A stretch of 64,000 nt of DNA from the NCBI GenBank assembly GCA_035297265.1, contig DATGZH010000010.1:18909-82908 (forward strand), given 5' to 3'. Under the pieces are notes generated by a model that saw nothing but the letters and a program-made list of their open reading frames with translations, ran no database searches and was not told where the DNA came from. Position numbers and translations under genes: made by a program. Positions 24,378-32,604 of this stretch are shown here, piece by piece. This stretch comes from DATGZH01 sp035297265. Its GTDB lineage: Bacteria; Actinomycetota; Acidimicrobiia; Acidimicrobiales; RAAP-2. Position 1 is the stretch's first letter, and each line of letters begins with the position of its first letter.

Positions 24378-25876
24378 CAGCCCAGCTTCGTCCGCCCGGT
24401 CGGACGGTGGCCCCGGGGCACGGCGGTCCCCGGGCTGCGGCGGTCGGCCGGCGCCGGGCGGCCCGGGCGGCCTCGGCGCGGCGCGGCGTCGAGGCCCCGC
24501 ACGAGCTCGTCCAAGGTGTCCTCGACGCCCCGCGCGAAGACGTCGGCGTCCGGACAGGTGCGGCGGTCGGCGAGGATGCCGAGGTTGAGGCGGCCCTCGT
24601 AGGAGAGGGCAGCCACCCCGAGCGTGAGGTTCCCGGCCACCGGGACGAAGGGGAAGGCCTCGAGCATCTTGGCCCCGAGCGCGTACAGCGGGACCGGCGG
24701 TCCGGGGACGTTCGTCACGACGACGTTGAAGAACAGCTGGTGGTGGGCGGCACCCGCCGCGCCGGCGAGCACCGATTGGGGCAACGGCGCCAGCAGGTCC
24801 AGCACGAACTCGGCCGCCACGTCCTCGTGCAACACCTTGGCCACGTTGGCACCGGTCGACGCGGCCCTGAGTCCGGCGACGGGGTCTTTCCCCACGGGCA
24901 GACGGACGAAGAGAGCCGAGACCCGGTTGCCGACCTCGCCGTTGTGGGCGAGGCCGACGGGCACGAGCACCTGGGCTTCCTTCCCCGTGCCGAGCTCGCC
25001 CCGGGCTTCCAAGAGCGCGGCGATACCGCCGGCGACGCCGGCGAGCAACACGTCGTTGACGGTGGCCCCGTGGGCCCGCCCCACCCGGTGGAGGTCGTCG
25101 AACGAGTGCCGGGTGACAAGCATGCGCCGGTCCCAACCGATCCTGCGGTTGAGCGAGAGCCGCGGCGCGGGGACTCGCAACGACGCCAGTCCGGCCAGCC
25201 CCTGCCAGAGCTGCACCAGGCCCTCGGCGGCCCAAACCGGATGGCGCAGCCCGCGCCAGGCGGCGGCGGTCCAACGGCGACCGATGGCGCTCAGCCGACC
25301 GAGGTCGAGTCCCACCTCGCCGAGGAGCGGCGGGGGTGGCGAGGGACGCCAGGCCGTCGTGGGTCGGGCCGCCGGCCCCGGTTCGGTCGAGAGGAGGACG
25401 GTCACCAGCTCCACACCACCGAGCCCGTCGGCCACCGAGTGGTGCAGCTTCGTGTAGACGACGACCTGCCCGCTGGCCAGACCGTCGATCAGCCAGATCT
25501 CCCAGAGGGGACGGGTCCGGTCCAGCAGCTGGCCGAAGAGGTTGGCGCAGGTCTCGAGGAGCTCCTCTTCCCCGCCCGGGGTCGGCAGGCCGATGGCCCG
25601 CACGTGCGCGGTGATGTCGAACCACTCGTCGTCCACCCAGACCGGCGGGGCCCCAGGTATGGCCGCCTGACGGACCTTTCGCCGCAGCTTCGGCACGAGT
25701 TCGAGGCGCGCCGCCACGTGGGAGCGGACCTCCTCGAGCCGGAGGGCACCGGTCTCGTCGACGAGCGGCGCCCTTTCGAAGAGGCCGATGCTGGCCATGT
25801 GCATGGGGGTCCTCGGCCCCTCCAAGTGCAAGAAGAGGGCGTCGAGGGGGTGTAGGGCCTCGCCGGCGTCGCCCAT
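24377..25876 (-). CDS. Wax ester synthase/diacylglycerol acyltransferase (WS/DGAT) 1
   Basis: Transfers acyl groups from acyl-CoA to fatty alcohols or diacylglycerol to make storage wax esters or triacylglycerols. The active-site motif HHxxxDG is HHSVADG near residue 143; upstream RPLWEIWLIDGL and downstream TVNDVLLAG and VVTNVPGPPVPLY are all family blocks. It is 499 aa. Its start overlaps the stop of the second WS/DGAT by one base, so the two are translated from one mRNA. Confidence 0.93.
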   Translation of the reverse strand: MGDAGEALHPLDALFLHLEGPRTPMHMASIGLFERAPLVDETGALRLEEVRSHVAARLELVPKLRRKVRQAAIPGAPPVWVDDEWFDITAHVRAIGLPTPGGEEELLETCANLFGQLLDRTRPLWEIWLIDGLASGQVVVYTKLHHSVADGLGGVELVTVLLSTEPGPAARPTTAWRPSPPPPLLGEVGLDLGRLSAIGRRWTAAAWRGLRHPVWAAEGLVQLWQGLAGLASLRVPAPRLSLNRRIGWDRRMLVTRHSFDDLHRVGRAHGATVNDVLLAGVAGGIAALLEARGELGTGKEAQVLVPVGLAHNGEVGNRVSALFVRLPVGKDPVAGLRAASTGANVAKVLHEDVAAEFVLDLLAPLPQSVLAGAAGAAHHQLFFNVVVTNVPGPPVPLYALGAKMLEAFPFVPVAGNLTLGVAALSYEGRLNLGILADRRTCPDADVFARGVEDTLDELVRGLDAAPRRGRPGRPAPADRRSPGTAVPRGHRPTGRTKLG

Positions 25877-27324
25877 CAGCGCCTCGTGGCCGAAGCCGGC
25901 CGCCTCGGGGGCTTGCCGGCCAACTCGGCCACCTCCTCGAGGCCCCGCCGCAGGCAGCCGGCGAGCTCCTGGCTGTCCGGCACGGCCGCCGGGTCGATGT
26001 TCACGCCGAAGCAGGCCCGCTCGGCCAACGTGAGGAGCGACACGTTGACCGCCGCGCCCGAGGGGGGCGAGAAGGCGTAGAAGCCCTGCACGTGGGCCCC
26101 GGCGAGCCAGGTCTCGAACGGCGGCCCCGCCACGTTCGTCGCCACGAAGTCCGAGCCTTTCAGCATCATCGAAAAGGCCCCAGCCGCCACGGGCGCGGGG
26201 AGTCGGCCGAGCACCTTGGCCATCGCGTCGGTCAGCCCGAGCGCCGGCGTGTGCTTCCAGCCACCAGCGATGCGGTGCACAGCCTGCAGCCGGTGCCCCG
26301 GGTCGGCGATGTCGGCCGGCACGACGAAGCGAGCCGGGACGAAGCGGTTGGTGCTGATGGGGTCGTCGGGCCGCCGGATGCTCACGGGCATGAGGAGGCG
26401 CAAGCCCGGCGCCGCGGCCTCGTGACGACGGTGGTACTCGCCGAGGCCACCGAGGATCCCGGCGACGAAGGCGTCGTTGAGCGTGCCCCCGGCTGCCGCA
26501 CCGGCCTCGTAGAGCGGGCGGAACGGCAGGTCGAAGATCTCGAAGTTGCGGACGAAGCTCGCCCCCTGCATGAGCGGTGAAAGCCGGTGCGGCGCCGGGG
26601 CCAGAAGCTCGACGCTCGCCACCGCCGTCGCCTGCACCCGGCGGAACGTGCTGAGCGGATGGCAGGCGGCCCGGGCCGTGGCGATGCCCAGCCGGGCCGG
26701 GAGGAGCCCGAGGTGGATCGCCCGGCCGATCGGCCCGCGCCCTCGCCGCCCGAGCCCGTCGTCTGCCGGACCGCCGTCGACGAGGGGGGTCCCGTCTTCA
26801 CGGTCGAAGAGCTGGGCGGCCACGGCCAGACCGCCGACGCCGTCGATCATCGCGTGATGCAGCTTGATGACGAGTCCCGATCGCCCGCCGTCGAGGCCTT
26901 CGACGAGCGTCGCTTCCCACAACGGGAGCTCAGGGTCGAAGGAGGTCGAGCCCATCTGCTGGGCCAGATCGAGCAGTGAGCGCAGATCGGCGGGCTCACT
27001 CAAGCGCATCCGATGCAGGTGGAAGGAAAGGTCGAACCGCTCGACCGGCTCCCAGCGGGGTCGGCGCATCGGCAGCGGGCCGAGGACGACACGCGAGCGC
27101 AGACGACCCACGTCGCGCGTCAACTGCTCGACCCTCGCCTGGAGGGTGTCCCAGTCGGGCTCCCCCTCGAGCAGGACGACCGCGCTGATCGTCGGTCGCA
27201 GGACCGGGTCCCGATCGATGGTCCAGAGCAGAGCATCGCTGTCGCTCATCGCCGCGACGGCTCGCGTCTCGGCCGCCCCCGTCGCCTTCGCCCCGTTGTG
27301 CGGCGCCGTCCGGACCTCGCTCAT
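25876..27324 (-). CDS. Wax ester synthase/diacylglycerol acyltransferase (WS/DGAT) 2
   Basis: Second acyltransferase of the same family, 482 aa, clearly divergent from its neighbour. The catalytic HHAMIDG follows PLWEATLVEGL; TLNDAFVAGIL and the late VATNVAGPPFETW correspond to family blocks. The ATG at 27322-27324 is preceded by GAGGAGGG and starts MSEVRTAP; the frame extends further upstream without a better start. Tandem WS/DGAT genes suggest lipid storage in this organism. Confidence 0.9.
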   Translation of the reverse strand: MSEVRTAPHNGAKATGAAETRAVAAMSDSDALLWTIDRDPVLRPTISAVVLLEGEPDWDTLQARVEQLTRDVGRLRSRVVLGPLPMRRPRWEPVERFDLSFHLHRMRLSEPADLRSLLDLAQQMGSTSFDPELPLWEATLVEGLDGGRSGLVIKLHHAMIDGVGGLAVAAQLFDREDGTPLVDGGPADDGLGRRGRGPIGRAIHLGLLPARLGIATARAACHPLSTFRRVQATAVASVELLAPAPHRLSPLMQGASFVRNFEIFDLPFRPLYEAGAAAGGTLNDAFVAGILGGLGEYHRRHEAAAPGLRLLMPVSIRRPDDPISTNRFVPARFVVPADIADPGHRLQAVHRIAGGWKHTPALGLTDAMAKVLGRLPAPVAAGAFSMMLKGSDFVATNVAGPPFETWLAGAHVQGFYAFSPPSGAAVNVSLLTLAERACFGVNIDPAAVPDSQELAGCLRRGLEEVAELAGKPPRRPASATRR

Positions 27325-27374
27325 GGCCCTCCTCGTCGCTACCATGCTGGCCCGCCGCCCAGGTCGGATCCAGT

Positions 27375-27391
27375 GGCAAAGGTCCCTTGCC
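27375..27391. promoter_or_regulatory. Imperfect palindrome in the WS/DGAT-OYE divergent region
   Basis: GGCAAAGGTCCCTTGCC pairs 7 of 8 positions around a central T. It lies between the divergent acyltransferase and oxidoreductase genes, where an operator would be expected. Confidence 0.3.
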
Positions 27392-27440
27392 CCAGGGCGG
27401 CCCTTGCCCGCGCCCGGGCCACCCGGCCAAGGTGGGAGCC

Positions 27441-28625
27441 GTGGGCGACCAGGGGGCGAGCCGGGCGGTCTTCGAGCCGGCACGCCTCGGACCGCTCACC
27501 CTCAGGAACAGGGTGATCAAGGCAGCCACGTTCGAGGGCGCCACCCCCCGGGGCGAGGTCACCGACGCCCTCATCGCCTTCCACAAGAAGATGGCCGAGG
27601 GCGGGGTCGGGATGACGACGGTCGCCTACCTCGCGGTCTCGCCCGAGGGCCGCATCGACCGCCACTGCATCTGCGTCGACGACCACGCTGTCCCCGGCCT
27701 CCGTCGGCTCACCGAGGCGGTCCACGAGACCGGGGCGGCGGTGGCCGCCCAGCTGGGCCACGCCGGCCCCGTGGCCAACGCCCGTTCCAACGGGGTCCCG
27801 GCGCTCGCCCCCAGTCGGACCGTGAGCCCGCTGGGCTCGGTCACCCGGGCGGTCGACGCCGACGACCTCCCCCGGATCACCTCGGCCTTCCGTCGGGCCG
27901 CCGCCCTCGTGGCCTCGGCGGGCTTCGACGCCATCGAGCTCCACCTGGGCCACAACTACCTCCTCAGCGCCTTCTTGAGCCCCAAGCTCAACCGCCGGCG
28001 GGACCGGTGGGGCGGGAGCGTCGAAGGGCGCGCCCGCTTCCCCCGCCAGGTCGCCTCGGCCGTCCGCGAGGAGGTCGGTCGGGACCTCGCGGTCACGGCC
28101 AAGCTCAACATGGACGACGGGGTGCCGGGCGGGTTGTGGCTCGACGAGAGCCTCGAGGTGGCCCGGCTCCTCGAGAGCGACGGCGCGCTCGACGCGATCG
28201 AGCTCACCGGCGGGAGCTCCCTCGGCAACCCGATGTACCTCCTGCGCGGTGACGCACCGCGCCGGGAGTTCGCCGCCACCCTGCCGACGCTCCCGAGGGT
28301 GGGCTTCCGGTTCGTCGGACGGCGGTTCTTCCCGGACTACCCGTTCGAGGAGGCGTTCTTCCTGCCCTACGCCAGGCAGTTCCGCGCCGCGCTCGAGATG
28401 CCGCTCATCCTCCTCGGCGGCATCAACCGCCTGTCCACGATCGAGGCGGCGCTCGACGAAGGCTTCGACTTCGTGGCCATGGCCCGGGCTCTCCTGCGCC
28501 AGCCCGACCTCGTCGAGCGGTTCCGGACGGGGACGGCCCACGAATCGCTCTGCGTGCACTGCAACAAGTGCATGCCCACCATCTACCGGGGCACGCACTG
28601 CGTCCTCGTCCCGGAGGAGACCTGA
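27441..28625 (+). CDS. NADH:flavin oxidoreductase, Old Yellow Enzyme-like
   Basis: FMN-binding TIM-barrel ene-reductase or dienoyl-CoA reductase-like enzyme. FEPARLGPLTLRNRVIKAATFE begins the barrel; AAQLGHAGP, the catalytic His-x-x-His-like ELHLGHNYLL, SPKLNRRRDRWGG and LLGGIN follow. A late CVHCNKC cluster lacks the full four-Cys iron-sulfur pattern of 2,4-dienoyl-CoA reductases. The frame opens with a TTG at 27387; GTGs at 27432 and 27441 fit the conserved N-terminus better, and I use 27441 (394 aa). Substrate unknown. Confidence 0.85.
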   Translation: MGDQGASRAVFEPARLGPLTLRNRVIKAATFEGATPRGEVTDALIAFHKKMAEGGVGMTTVAYLAVSPEGRIDRHCICVDDHAVPGLRRLTEAVHETGAAVAAQLGHAGPVANARSNGVPALAPSRTVSPLGSVTRAVDADDLPRITSAFRRAAALVASAGFDAIELHLGHNYLLSAFLSPKLNRRRDRWGGSVEGRARFPRQVASAVREEVGRDLAVTAKLNMDDGVPGGLWLDESLEVARLLESDGALDAIELTGGSSLGNPMYLLRGDAPRREFAATLPTLPRVGFRFVGRRFFPDYPFEEAFFLPYARQFRAALEMPLILLGGINRLSTIEAALDEGFDFVAMARALLRQPDLVERFRTGTAHESLCVHCNKCMPTIYRGTHCVLVPEET

Positions 28626-28638
28626 GCCTCCGCCGGGG

Positions 28639-29016
28639 TCAGTCGCGCTCGACGAGGTGGGCCCGGCTGGCCGGCAAGTCGTAGGGCTCGGGCCAGAAGT
28701 CGGTGATCCGGCTGATCAGCCCGTCGGCGTCGAGGTCGAAGAAGCACAGCCCGGTCTGGGTCTTCCCTTCCTCGGTGAAGTCGATCCAGCTGGCGGCGTG
28801 CGGGCCCTCACCGACGATCCGCCGCACCTCGAGGTGCCAGTCGCCCGGGAAGCCCTCGACGTTGAAGCGGAGATAGGCCTCTCGGCCCCGGACCCGTTCG
28901 CCGGTCTGGGGACCCTCGTAGAGGACGTCGGCGGCGACGAGCGCCCCGAACTCGTCCCACGACCGGGCCTCGGCGGCCGCCCAGTAAGCGGCCACGGTGC
29001 GCGATGTATCGACCAT
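28639..29016 (-). CDS. SnoaL/NTF2-like protein
   Basis: A 125-aa cone-shaped alpha+beta protein of the SnoaL/NTF2 superfamily: AAYWAAAEARSWDEF helix, LVAADVLYEGPQTGERVRG, then a curved sheet ending IDFTEEGKTQTGLCFFDLDADGLISRITDFWPEPY. Members are either small isomerases/cyclases or ligand-binding proteins. ATG at 29014-29016 lies seven bases after TACGAT, predicting a leaderless mRNA. Function not assignable. Confidence 0.75.
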   Translation of the reverse strand: MVDTSRTVAAYWAAAEARSWDEFGALVAADVLYEGPQTGERVRGREAYLRFNVEGFPGDWHLEVRRIVGEGPHAASWIDFTEEGKTQTGLCFFDLDADGLISRITDFWPEPYDLPASRAHLVERD

Positions 29017-29023
29017 GGACCGG

Positions 29024-29029
29024 ATCGTA
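29024..29029 (-). promoter_or_regulatory. Putative -10 box of the SnoaL-like gene (leaderless)
   Basis: TACGAT on the minus strand, 7 nt from the ATG. No ribosome-binding site fits in the gap. Confidence 0.45.
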
Positions 29030-29066
29030 ACGGGGCCCTGTCAGAGCGCCCGAGGCCGGAGCCGGG

Positions 29067-29300
29067 TCAGACGCCGATGCGGGTGAGGTAGTGGGCCACG
29101 TACGGCGCCGTAGCGGCGAGGGCCACGTCGGCCACCGGCCGGACGGGCCGGGGCAGGCGACGCACCAGCACCAGGCCGACCGTGCCGAAGGCCAGCGTCG
29201 TCACGACGGCCGCCCGCCGCGACGGGAAGGGCCGGTCGGGCAGCGCCTCGACGTGGAACAGCCTCGACTGCTGGCGACCGGGGCTCTCGACTTCGTCCAC
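29067..29300 (-). CDS. Small membrane protein of unknown function
   Basis: A 77-aa protein with a charged N-terminus (DEVESPGRQQSRLF), then hydrophobic stretches AVVTTLAFGTVGLVLV and VADVALAATAPYVAHYL separated by RRLPRPVRP, so one or two membrane helices. The open frame is longer, but the GTG at 29298-29300 sits six bases after TACGAT, a leaderless promoter layout seen elsewhere here. I do not recognise the family. Confidence 0.55.
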   Translation of the reverse strand: MDEVESPGRQQSRLFHVEALPDRPFPSRRAAVVTTLAFGTVGLVLVRRLPRPVRPVADVALAATAPYVAHYLTRIGV

Positions 29301-29306
29301 GGCGCC

Positions 29307-29312
29307 ATCGTA
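29307..29312 (-). promoter_or_regulatory. Putative -10 box of the 77-aa membrane protein gene (leaderless)
   Basis: TACGAT on the minus strand with 6 nt to the GTG at 29298-29300. It is the main support for that start. Confidence 0.45.
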
Positions 29313-29379
29313 GGGCGACACCCTCCCCGCGGCGGGTGCACGTCTCACCCCGCCCGGTGGCGATCTACATTGCCGAAGA

Positions 29380-29395
29380 GCCGCCGTCCGGCGGC
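29380..29395. promoter_or_regulatory. Perfect 7-bp inverted repeat upstream of SDR gene
   Basis: GCCGCCG and CGGCGGC separated by two bases, 25 bases before the SDR start codon. Could be an operator or a small RNA hairpin near the ribosome-binding site. Confidence 0.35.
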
Positions 29396-29420
29396 GATAG
29401 CACGACGGGGAGGGTGAGCG

Positions 29421-30215
29421 ATGGGCCTGCTCGAAGGACACCGGGCCGTGGTGACCGGGGGCGGCTCGGGGATCGGCCGGGCTACTTGCCGCCGCATGGC
29501 GGAGGAGGGGGCCAAGGTGGCCGTCCTCGACGTGAACGGCGGGGCGGCCGAGGCGGTGGCCAAGGAGCTCGGTGGCTGGGGTTACACGGTCGACGTCCGC
29601 GAGGCCGACGCGTTCCGTGAGGCGGTCGACGACGCGGCCGAGCAGATGGGTGGCGTGACGCTCCTCTACAACAACGCCGGCATCGGCGACTGGAGCCGGC
29701 TCCACGAGTGGAAGCCGGCGGCCTGGCAGCGGATCATCGACGTGAACCTCACCGGTGTCTATCTGGGCTTCCGGGCCGCGATCCCCCACATCCTCCAGGC
29801 CGGCGGCGGGGCCGTCGTGAGCACGGCCTCGATCAGCGGGACCCGCCCGGCGGCGGGCGAAGCCGCCTATTCGGCAACGAAGGCGGCCGTGGCCGCCATC
29901 ACCGCCTCGGCTGCCCTCGAGTACGGCCCGCTCATCCGGGTGAACGCCGTGTCACCGGGCATGATCGTGACCGCCCTCACCGAGCCGCTCCTCCAGATGT
30001 TCCCCCACGAGGAGGCCCGCTACGTGCGGACCACGCCGGTCGGGCGGCTCGGGGCGCCCGAGGACATCGCCGACGTCGTCGTCTTCTTGTGCTCGGACCT
30101 TGCCCGGTTCGTCACCGGCCAGAACATCGTGGTCGACGGGGGCATGACCCTCCACGGCTCGGGTGTCGACGGCCTCTACGAACAGGTCTTCGCTCCGTAT
30201 ACGGCCGCGGACTGA
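29421..30215 (+). CDS. Short-chain dehydrogenase/reductase
   Basis: Classical SDR of 264 aa. TGGGSGIGRA near residue 12, YNNAGIGDW near 87, the catalytic Ser in STASISGT, and Tyr-Lys in YSATK near 155; the late FVTGQNIVVDGGMTLHG is typical of fabG-like enzymes. The ATG at 29421 follows GGGGAGGG. Monocistronic in appearance, with a 22-bp palindrome after it. Substrate unknown, perhaps a hydroxy-lipid or steroid-like compound. Confidence 0.88.
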   Translation: MGLLEGHRAVVTGGGSGIGRATCRRMAEEGAKVAVLDVNGGAAEAVAKELGGWGYTVDVREADAFREAVDDAAEQMGGVTLLYNNAGIGDWSRLHEWKPAAWQRIIDVNLTGVYLGFRAAIPHILQAGGGAVVSTASISGTRPAAGEAAYSATKAAVAAITASAALEYGPLIRVNAVSPGMIVTALTEPLLQMFPHEEARYVRTTPVGRLGAPEDIADVVVFLCSDLARFVTGQNIVVDGGMTLHGSGVDGLYEQVFAPYTAAD

Positions 30216-30239
30216 GCCGGCCGCGCCATGGCGACGGCA

Positions 30240-30261
30240 CCGAGCGAGGTACCTCGCTCGG
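30240..30261. promoter_or_regulatory. Perfect 22-bp palindrome between SDR and methyltransferase genes
   Basis: CCGAGCGAGGT followed directly by ACCTCGGCTCGG-type symmetry: every base of the 11-bp half-site (CCGAGCGAGGT / ACCTCGCTCGG) is paired without spacer. No loop favours a dimeric protein site over a terminator. It lies 24 bp after the SDR stop and 38 bp before the methyltransferase start. Confidence 0.45.
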
Positions 30262-30299
30262 CCCGAGGGAGCCTCTTACCGCCATGGCAAGCTGGGCCC

Positions 30300-30905
30300 G
30301 TGGCCTCCGAGGGCGACCAGTTCCACTTCCACCCAGAGACCTACCTCGACATGATCACGGCCGAGGTTCCGGGCTACGGCGAGCTGCAGGCCCAGGTGGT
30401 GCGGGCCACCGCGGACCGGCCCGCCGCACGGATCCTCGAGCTCGGCGTCGGCACCGGCGAGACCTCGGTACGCATCCTCGCACAGCACCCAGCCGCCTCC
30501 CTCGTGGGCATCGACGAGAGCGACGCCATGCTGTCGCGCGCCCGCGAGGTCATCGCCGGAGCCGACCTTCGGGTGCAGCGCCTCGAGGATCCGCTGCCCG
30601 AGGGGACCTACGACCTCGTCGTCTCGGCGATGACCATCCACCACCTCGACGGTCCCGGAAAGGCCGACCTCTTCGGGCGGATCGCCGATGTGCTGCGGCC
30701 CGGCGGCCGCCTGGTCGTCGGCGACGTCGTCATACCCGAGGACCCCTCCGACGTGGTGGCCCCGATCGAGGAGGGCTACGACAAGCCCAGCCGGGTCGAC
30801 GAGCAGTTGCGCTGGATGGCCGAGGCGGGCTTCGAGGCCGTCGTCACGTGGTCCGACCGTGACCTGGCGGTCATGGTGGGCGACCGCCGGCCGGCCTTGT
30901 CGTAG
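30300..30905 (+). CDS. SAM-dependent class I methyltransferase
   Basis: Small-molecule methyltransferase of 201 aa. Motif I ILELGVGTGETS is near residue 46, motif II VGIDESDAML near 68, and the post-motif ISAMTIHHLDG-type segment is followed by LRPGGRLVVGDVV. The frame opens at an upstream ATG at 30228, but that start would run through a 22-bp palindrome; the GTG at 30300 begins the homologous part (ASEGDQFHFHPETY). Substrate unknown. Confidence 0.82.
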   Translation: MASEGDQFHFHPETYLDMITAEVPGYGELQAQVVRATADRPAARILELGVGTGETSVRILAQHPAASLVGIDESDAMLSRAREVIAGADLRVQRLEDPLPEGTYDLVVSAMTIHHLDGPGKADLFGRIADVLRPGGRLVVGDVVIPEDPSDVVAPIEEGYDKPSRVDEQLRWMAEAGFEAVVTWSDRDLAVMVGDRRPALS

Positions 30906-30972
30906 CCCAGCCCGGCACCGACAAGCGTCACGAGAGGGCGTGGGAGGACCGAGGTCGGGCTACGGCACCAGC

Positions 30973-31623
30973 ATGCCCACGGCGACCCTCTGGCGCGACC
31001 AGACTCTCCGGATGTCCGCAGCCACGGCGCGACGGAGGCGGCCACGCCGCCGCGTCGTCGTCGTGCTGGTCGCGCTGGCCGTCGCCGGCCTGGCCATCAC
31101 CTGGTGGGTGAGCAAACCGCCGGCCGCCCCGACCACCGTCGCCGTGGTCGGGGACTCGATCACGTACCTCAGCCGGGCGGACATCGCCGCCCGGCTCGAC
31201 GCCGCTGGCTACCACCCGACCGTGGTGTCCCTCCCGGGCACGAAGCTGGCCCAGGCCGAAGCGACCGTGGCCCGGCTGGCCAGCACCCACCCCGACATCT
31301 GGGTCATGGAGCTCGGCACGAACGACGCCGGGTCCAAGAACCCGGACTGGGCGACTCCCTTCAACACGGAGTGGCGGGAGATGGCGTCCGCCGGTTGCGT
31401 GATCTACGTCTCGGTCTCACCGCGGGTGAGCCCCGTGGGCGACCAGATCAACGCGGCCATCCGCTCCCTCGCCGCCCGCCACGGGAACGTCCACGTCCTC
31501 GACTGGGGCGCGTTGGAGTACACCCATTCGGGCTGGCTGCGACCCGACGGCATCCATCCGACGCCGGCCGGACAGGAGGAGCTCGCCATGCTCGAGCTCC
31601 AGGCCATCCAGCAGCACTGCTGA
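30973..31623 (+). CDS. Membrane-anchored SGNH/GDSL-family hydrolase
   Basis: A 216-aa esterase/lipase-like protein. A basic N-terminus (ARRRRPRRR) and a hydrophobic helix VVVVLVALAVAGLAITWWV form a signal anchor. The exported domain has the block I Ser in VAVVGDSITYL, block III GTNDAGSK and the catalytic Asp-His in DGIHPTPAG. The ATG at 30973 is used; the ATG at 31012 is an alternative closer to the anchor. It could deacylate cell-wall or lipid substrates. Confidence 0.82.
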   Translation: MPTATLWRDQTLRMSAATARRRRPRRRVVVVLVALAVAGLAITWWVSKPPAAPTTVAVVGDSITYLSRADIAARLDAAGYHPTVVSLPGTKLAQAEATVARLASTHPDIWVMELGTNDAGSKNPDWATPFNTEWREMASAGCVIYVSVSPRVSPVGDQINAAIRSLAARHGNVHVLDWGALEYTHSGWLRPDGIHPTPAGQEELAMLELQAIQQHC

Positions 31624-31649
31624 GCTGCCCGCCCGGCTCATGGGTTCTC

Positions 31650-32417
31650 TCAGCGCATGACCATGCCGCCGTCCACCCCGATCACCTGTCCGGTGATCCA
31701 CTCGGCCTGGTCGGAGAGGAGGAACGTCACCGCCGAGGCGATGTCGTCGGGGGCGCCCAACCGGTCGAGCCGGTGCATCTTCAGATAGGACTCGAGGTGG
31801 CGCTCGGGCACGTTGGCCCGCTGCACCTCCGAGAGGACCACCCCCGGAGCGACGGCATTGCAGCGGATCCCCTCCTTGCCCCACCGGCTGGCGATGTGGC
31901 GTACGAGGGCGCCCAGGCCGGCCTTCGCCGTCGAGTAGGCCGGTCGAACCCGGTCGCTCATGAACGCCGCGGCCGAGCTCGTGACCACGATCGGCCCGCC
32001 GCCGGCGGCCAGGAGGTGCGGGATGGCGTGCCGGGCCGTGTAGAAGAAGCCGGTCAGATCGACGTCCAGGCTGTGGTGCCAGGTCGCGACGTCCATCTCC
32101 ACGATGTCGGTGTCCCTCGACAGCGTCTCGTCCCGGAGGTCGGCCGCGTTGGAGAAGAGGCCGTCCAGTCGACCGTACGAGGAGACGGCGGTGTCCATGA
32201 GACGGGCCACGGAGTCCTCGTCGGCGATGTCGAAGGTGACAAAGGGCGTCTCGCCTCCGATCGCCGCGGCGGTCGCCCGACCTCCCTCTTCGTTGATGTC
32301 CCCCAGGACGACCTTGGCGCCCGCCCCGACGAGCTGTCTCGCTGCGGCGGCGCCGATCCCGGTGGCTCCCCCGGCGACCACGATCACCTTGTCCCGCACG
32401 TCGGTACCTGCGTTCAT
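31650..32417 (-). CDS. Short-chain dehydrogenase/reductase
   Basis: Classical SDR of 255 aa: VAGGATGIGAAAA near residue 13, FSNAADL in place of NNAG, SSAAAFMSD with catalytic Ser, YSTAK catalytic pair and late EWITGQVIGVDGGMVMR. The first Asn of the NNAG motif is Ser, a known natural variant. ATG at 32415-32417. Convergent with the SGNH hydrolase. Substrate unknown. Confidence 0.87.
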   Translation of the reverse strand: MNAGTDVRDKVIVVAGGATGIGAAAARQLVGAGAKVVLGDINEEGGRATAAAIGGETPFVTFDIADEDSVARLMDTAVSSYGRLDGLFSNAADLRDETLSRDTDIVEMDVATWHHSLDVDLTGFFYTARHAIPHLLAAGGGPIVVTSSAAAFMSDRVRPAYSTAKAGLGALVRHIASRWGKEGIRCNAVAPGVVLSEVQRANVPERHLESYLKMHRLDRLGAPDDIASAVTFLLSDQAEWITGQVIGVDGGMVMR

Positions 32418-32604
32418 CTCACTCTGCCTCTCGCTGCGTCATGGACGTCACCGCGAACTGTGGCACATGTCCGAGGCGTCCACGACTCGACGGCGGGAGA
32501 GCGGCGTCGCCGCCTCGGGACGCGACGACAACTCGACGTCCTCAGGTTGCGTGCTCGGTCAGGACCGCGTCGTCGACTTCAGGAGTCAAGACCGCGGCTG
32601 CGAC

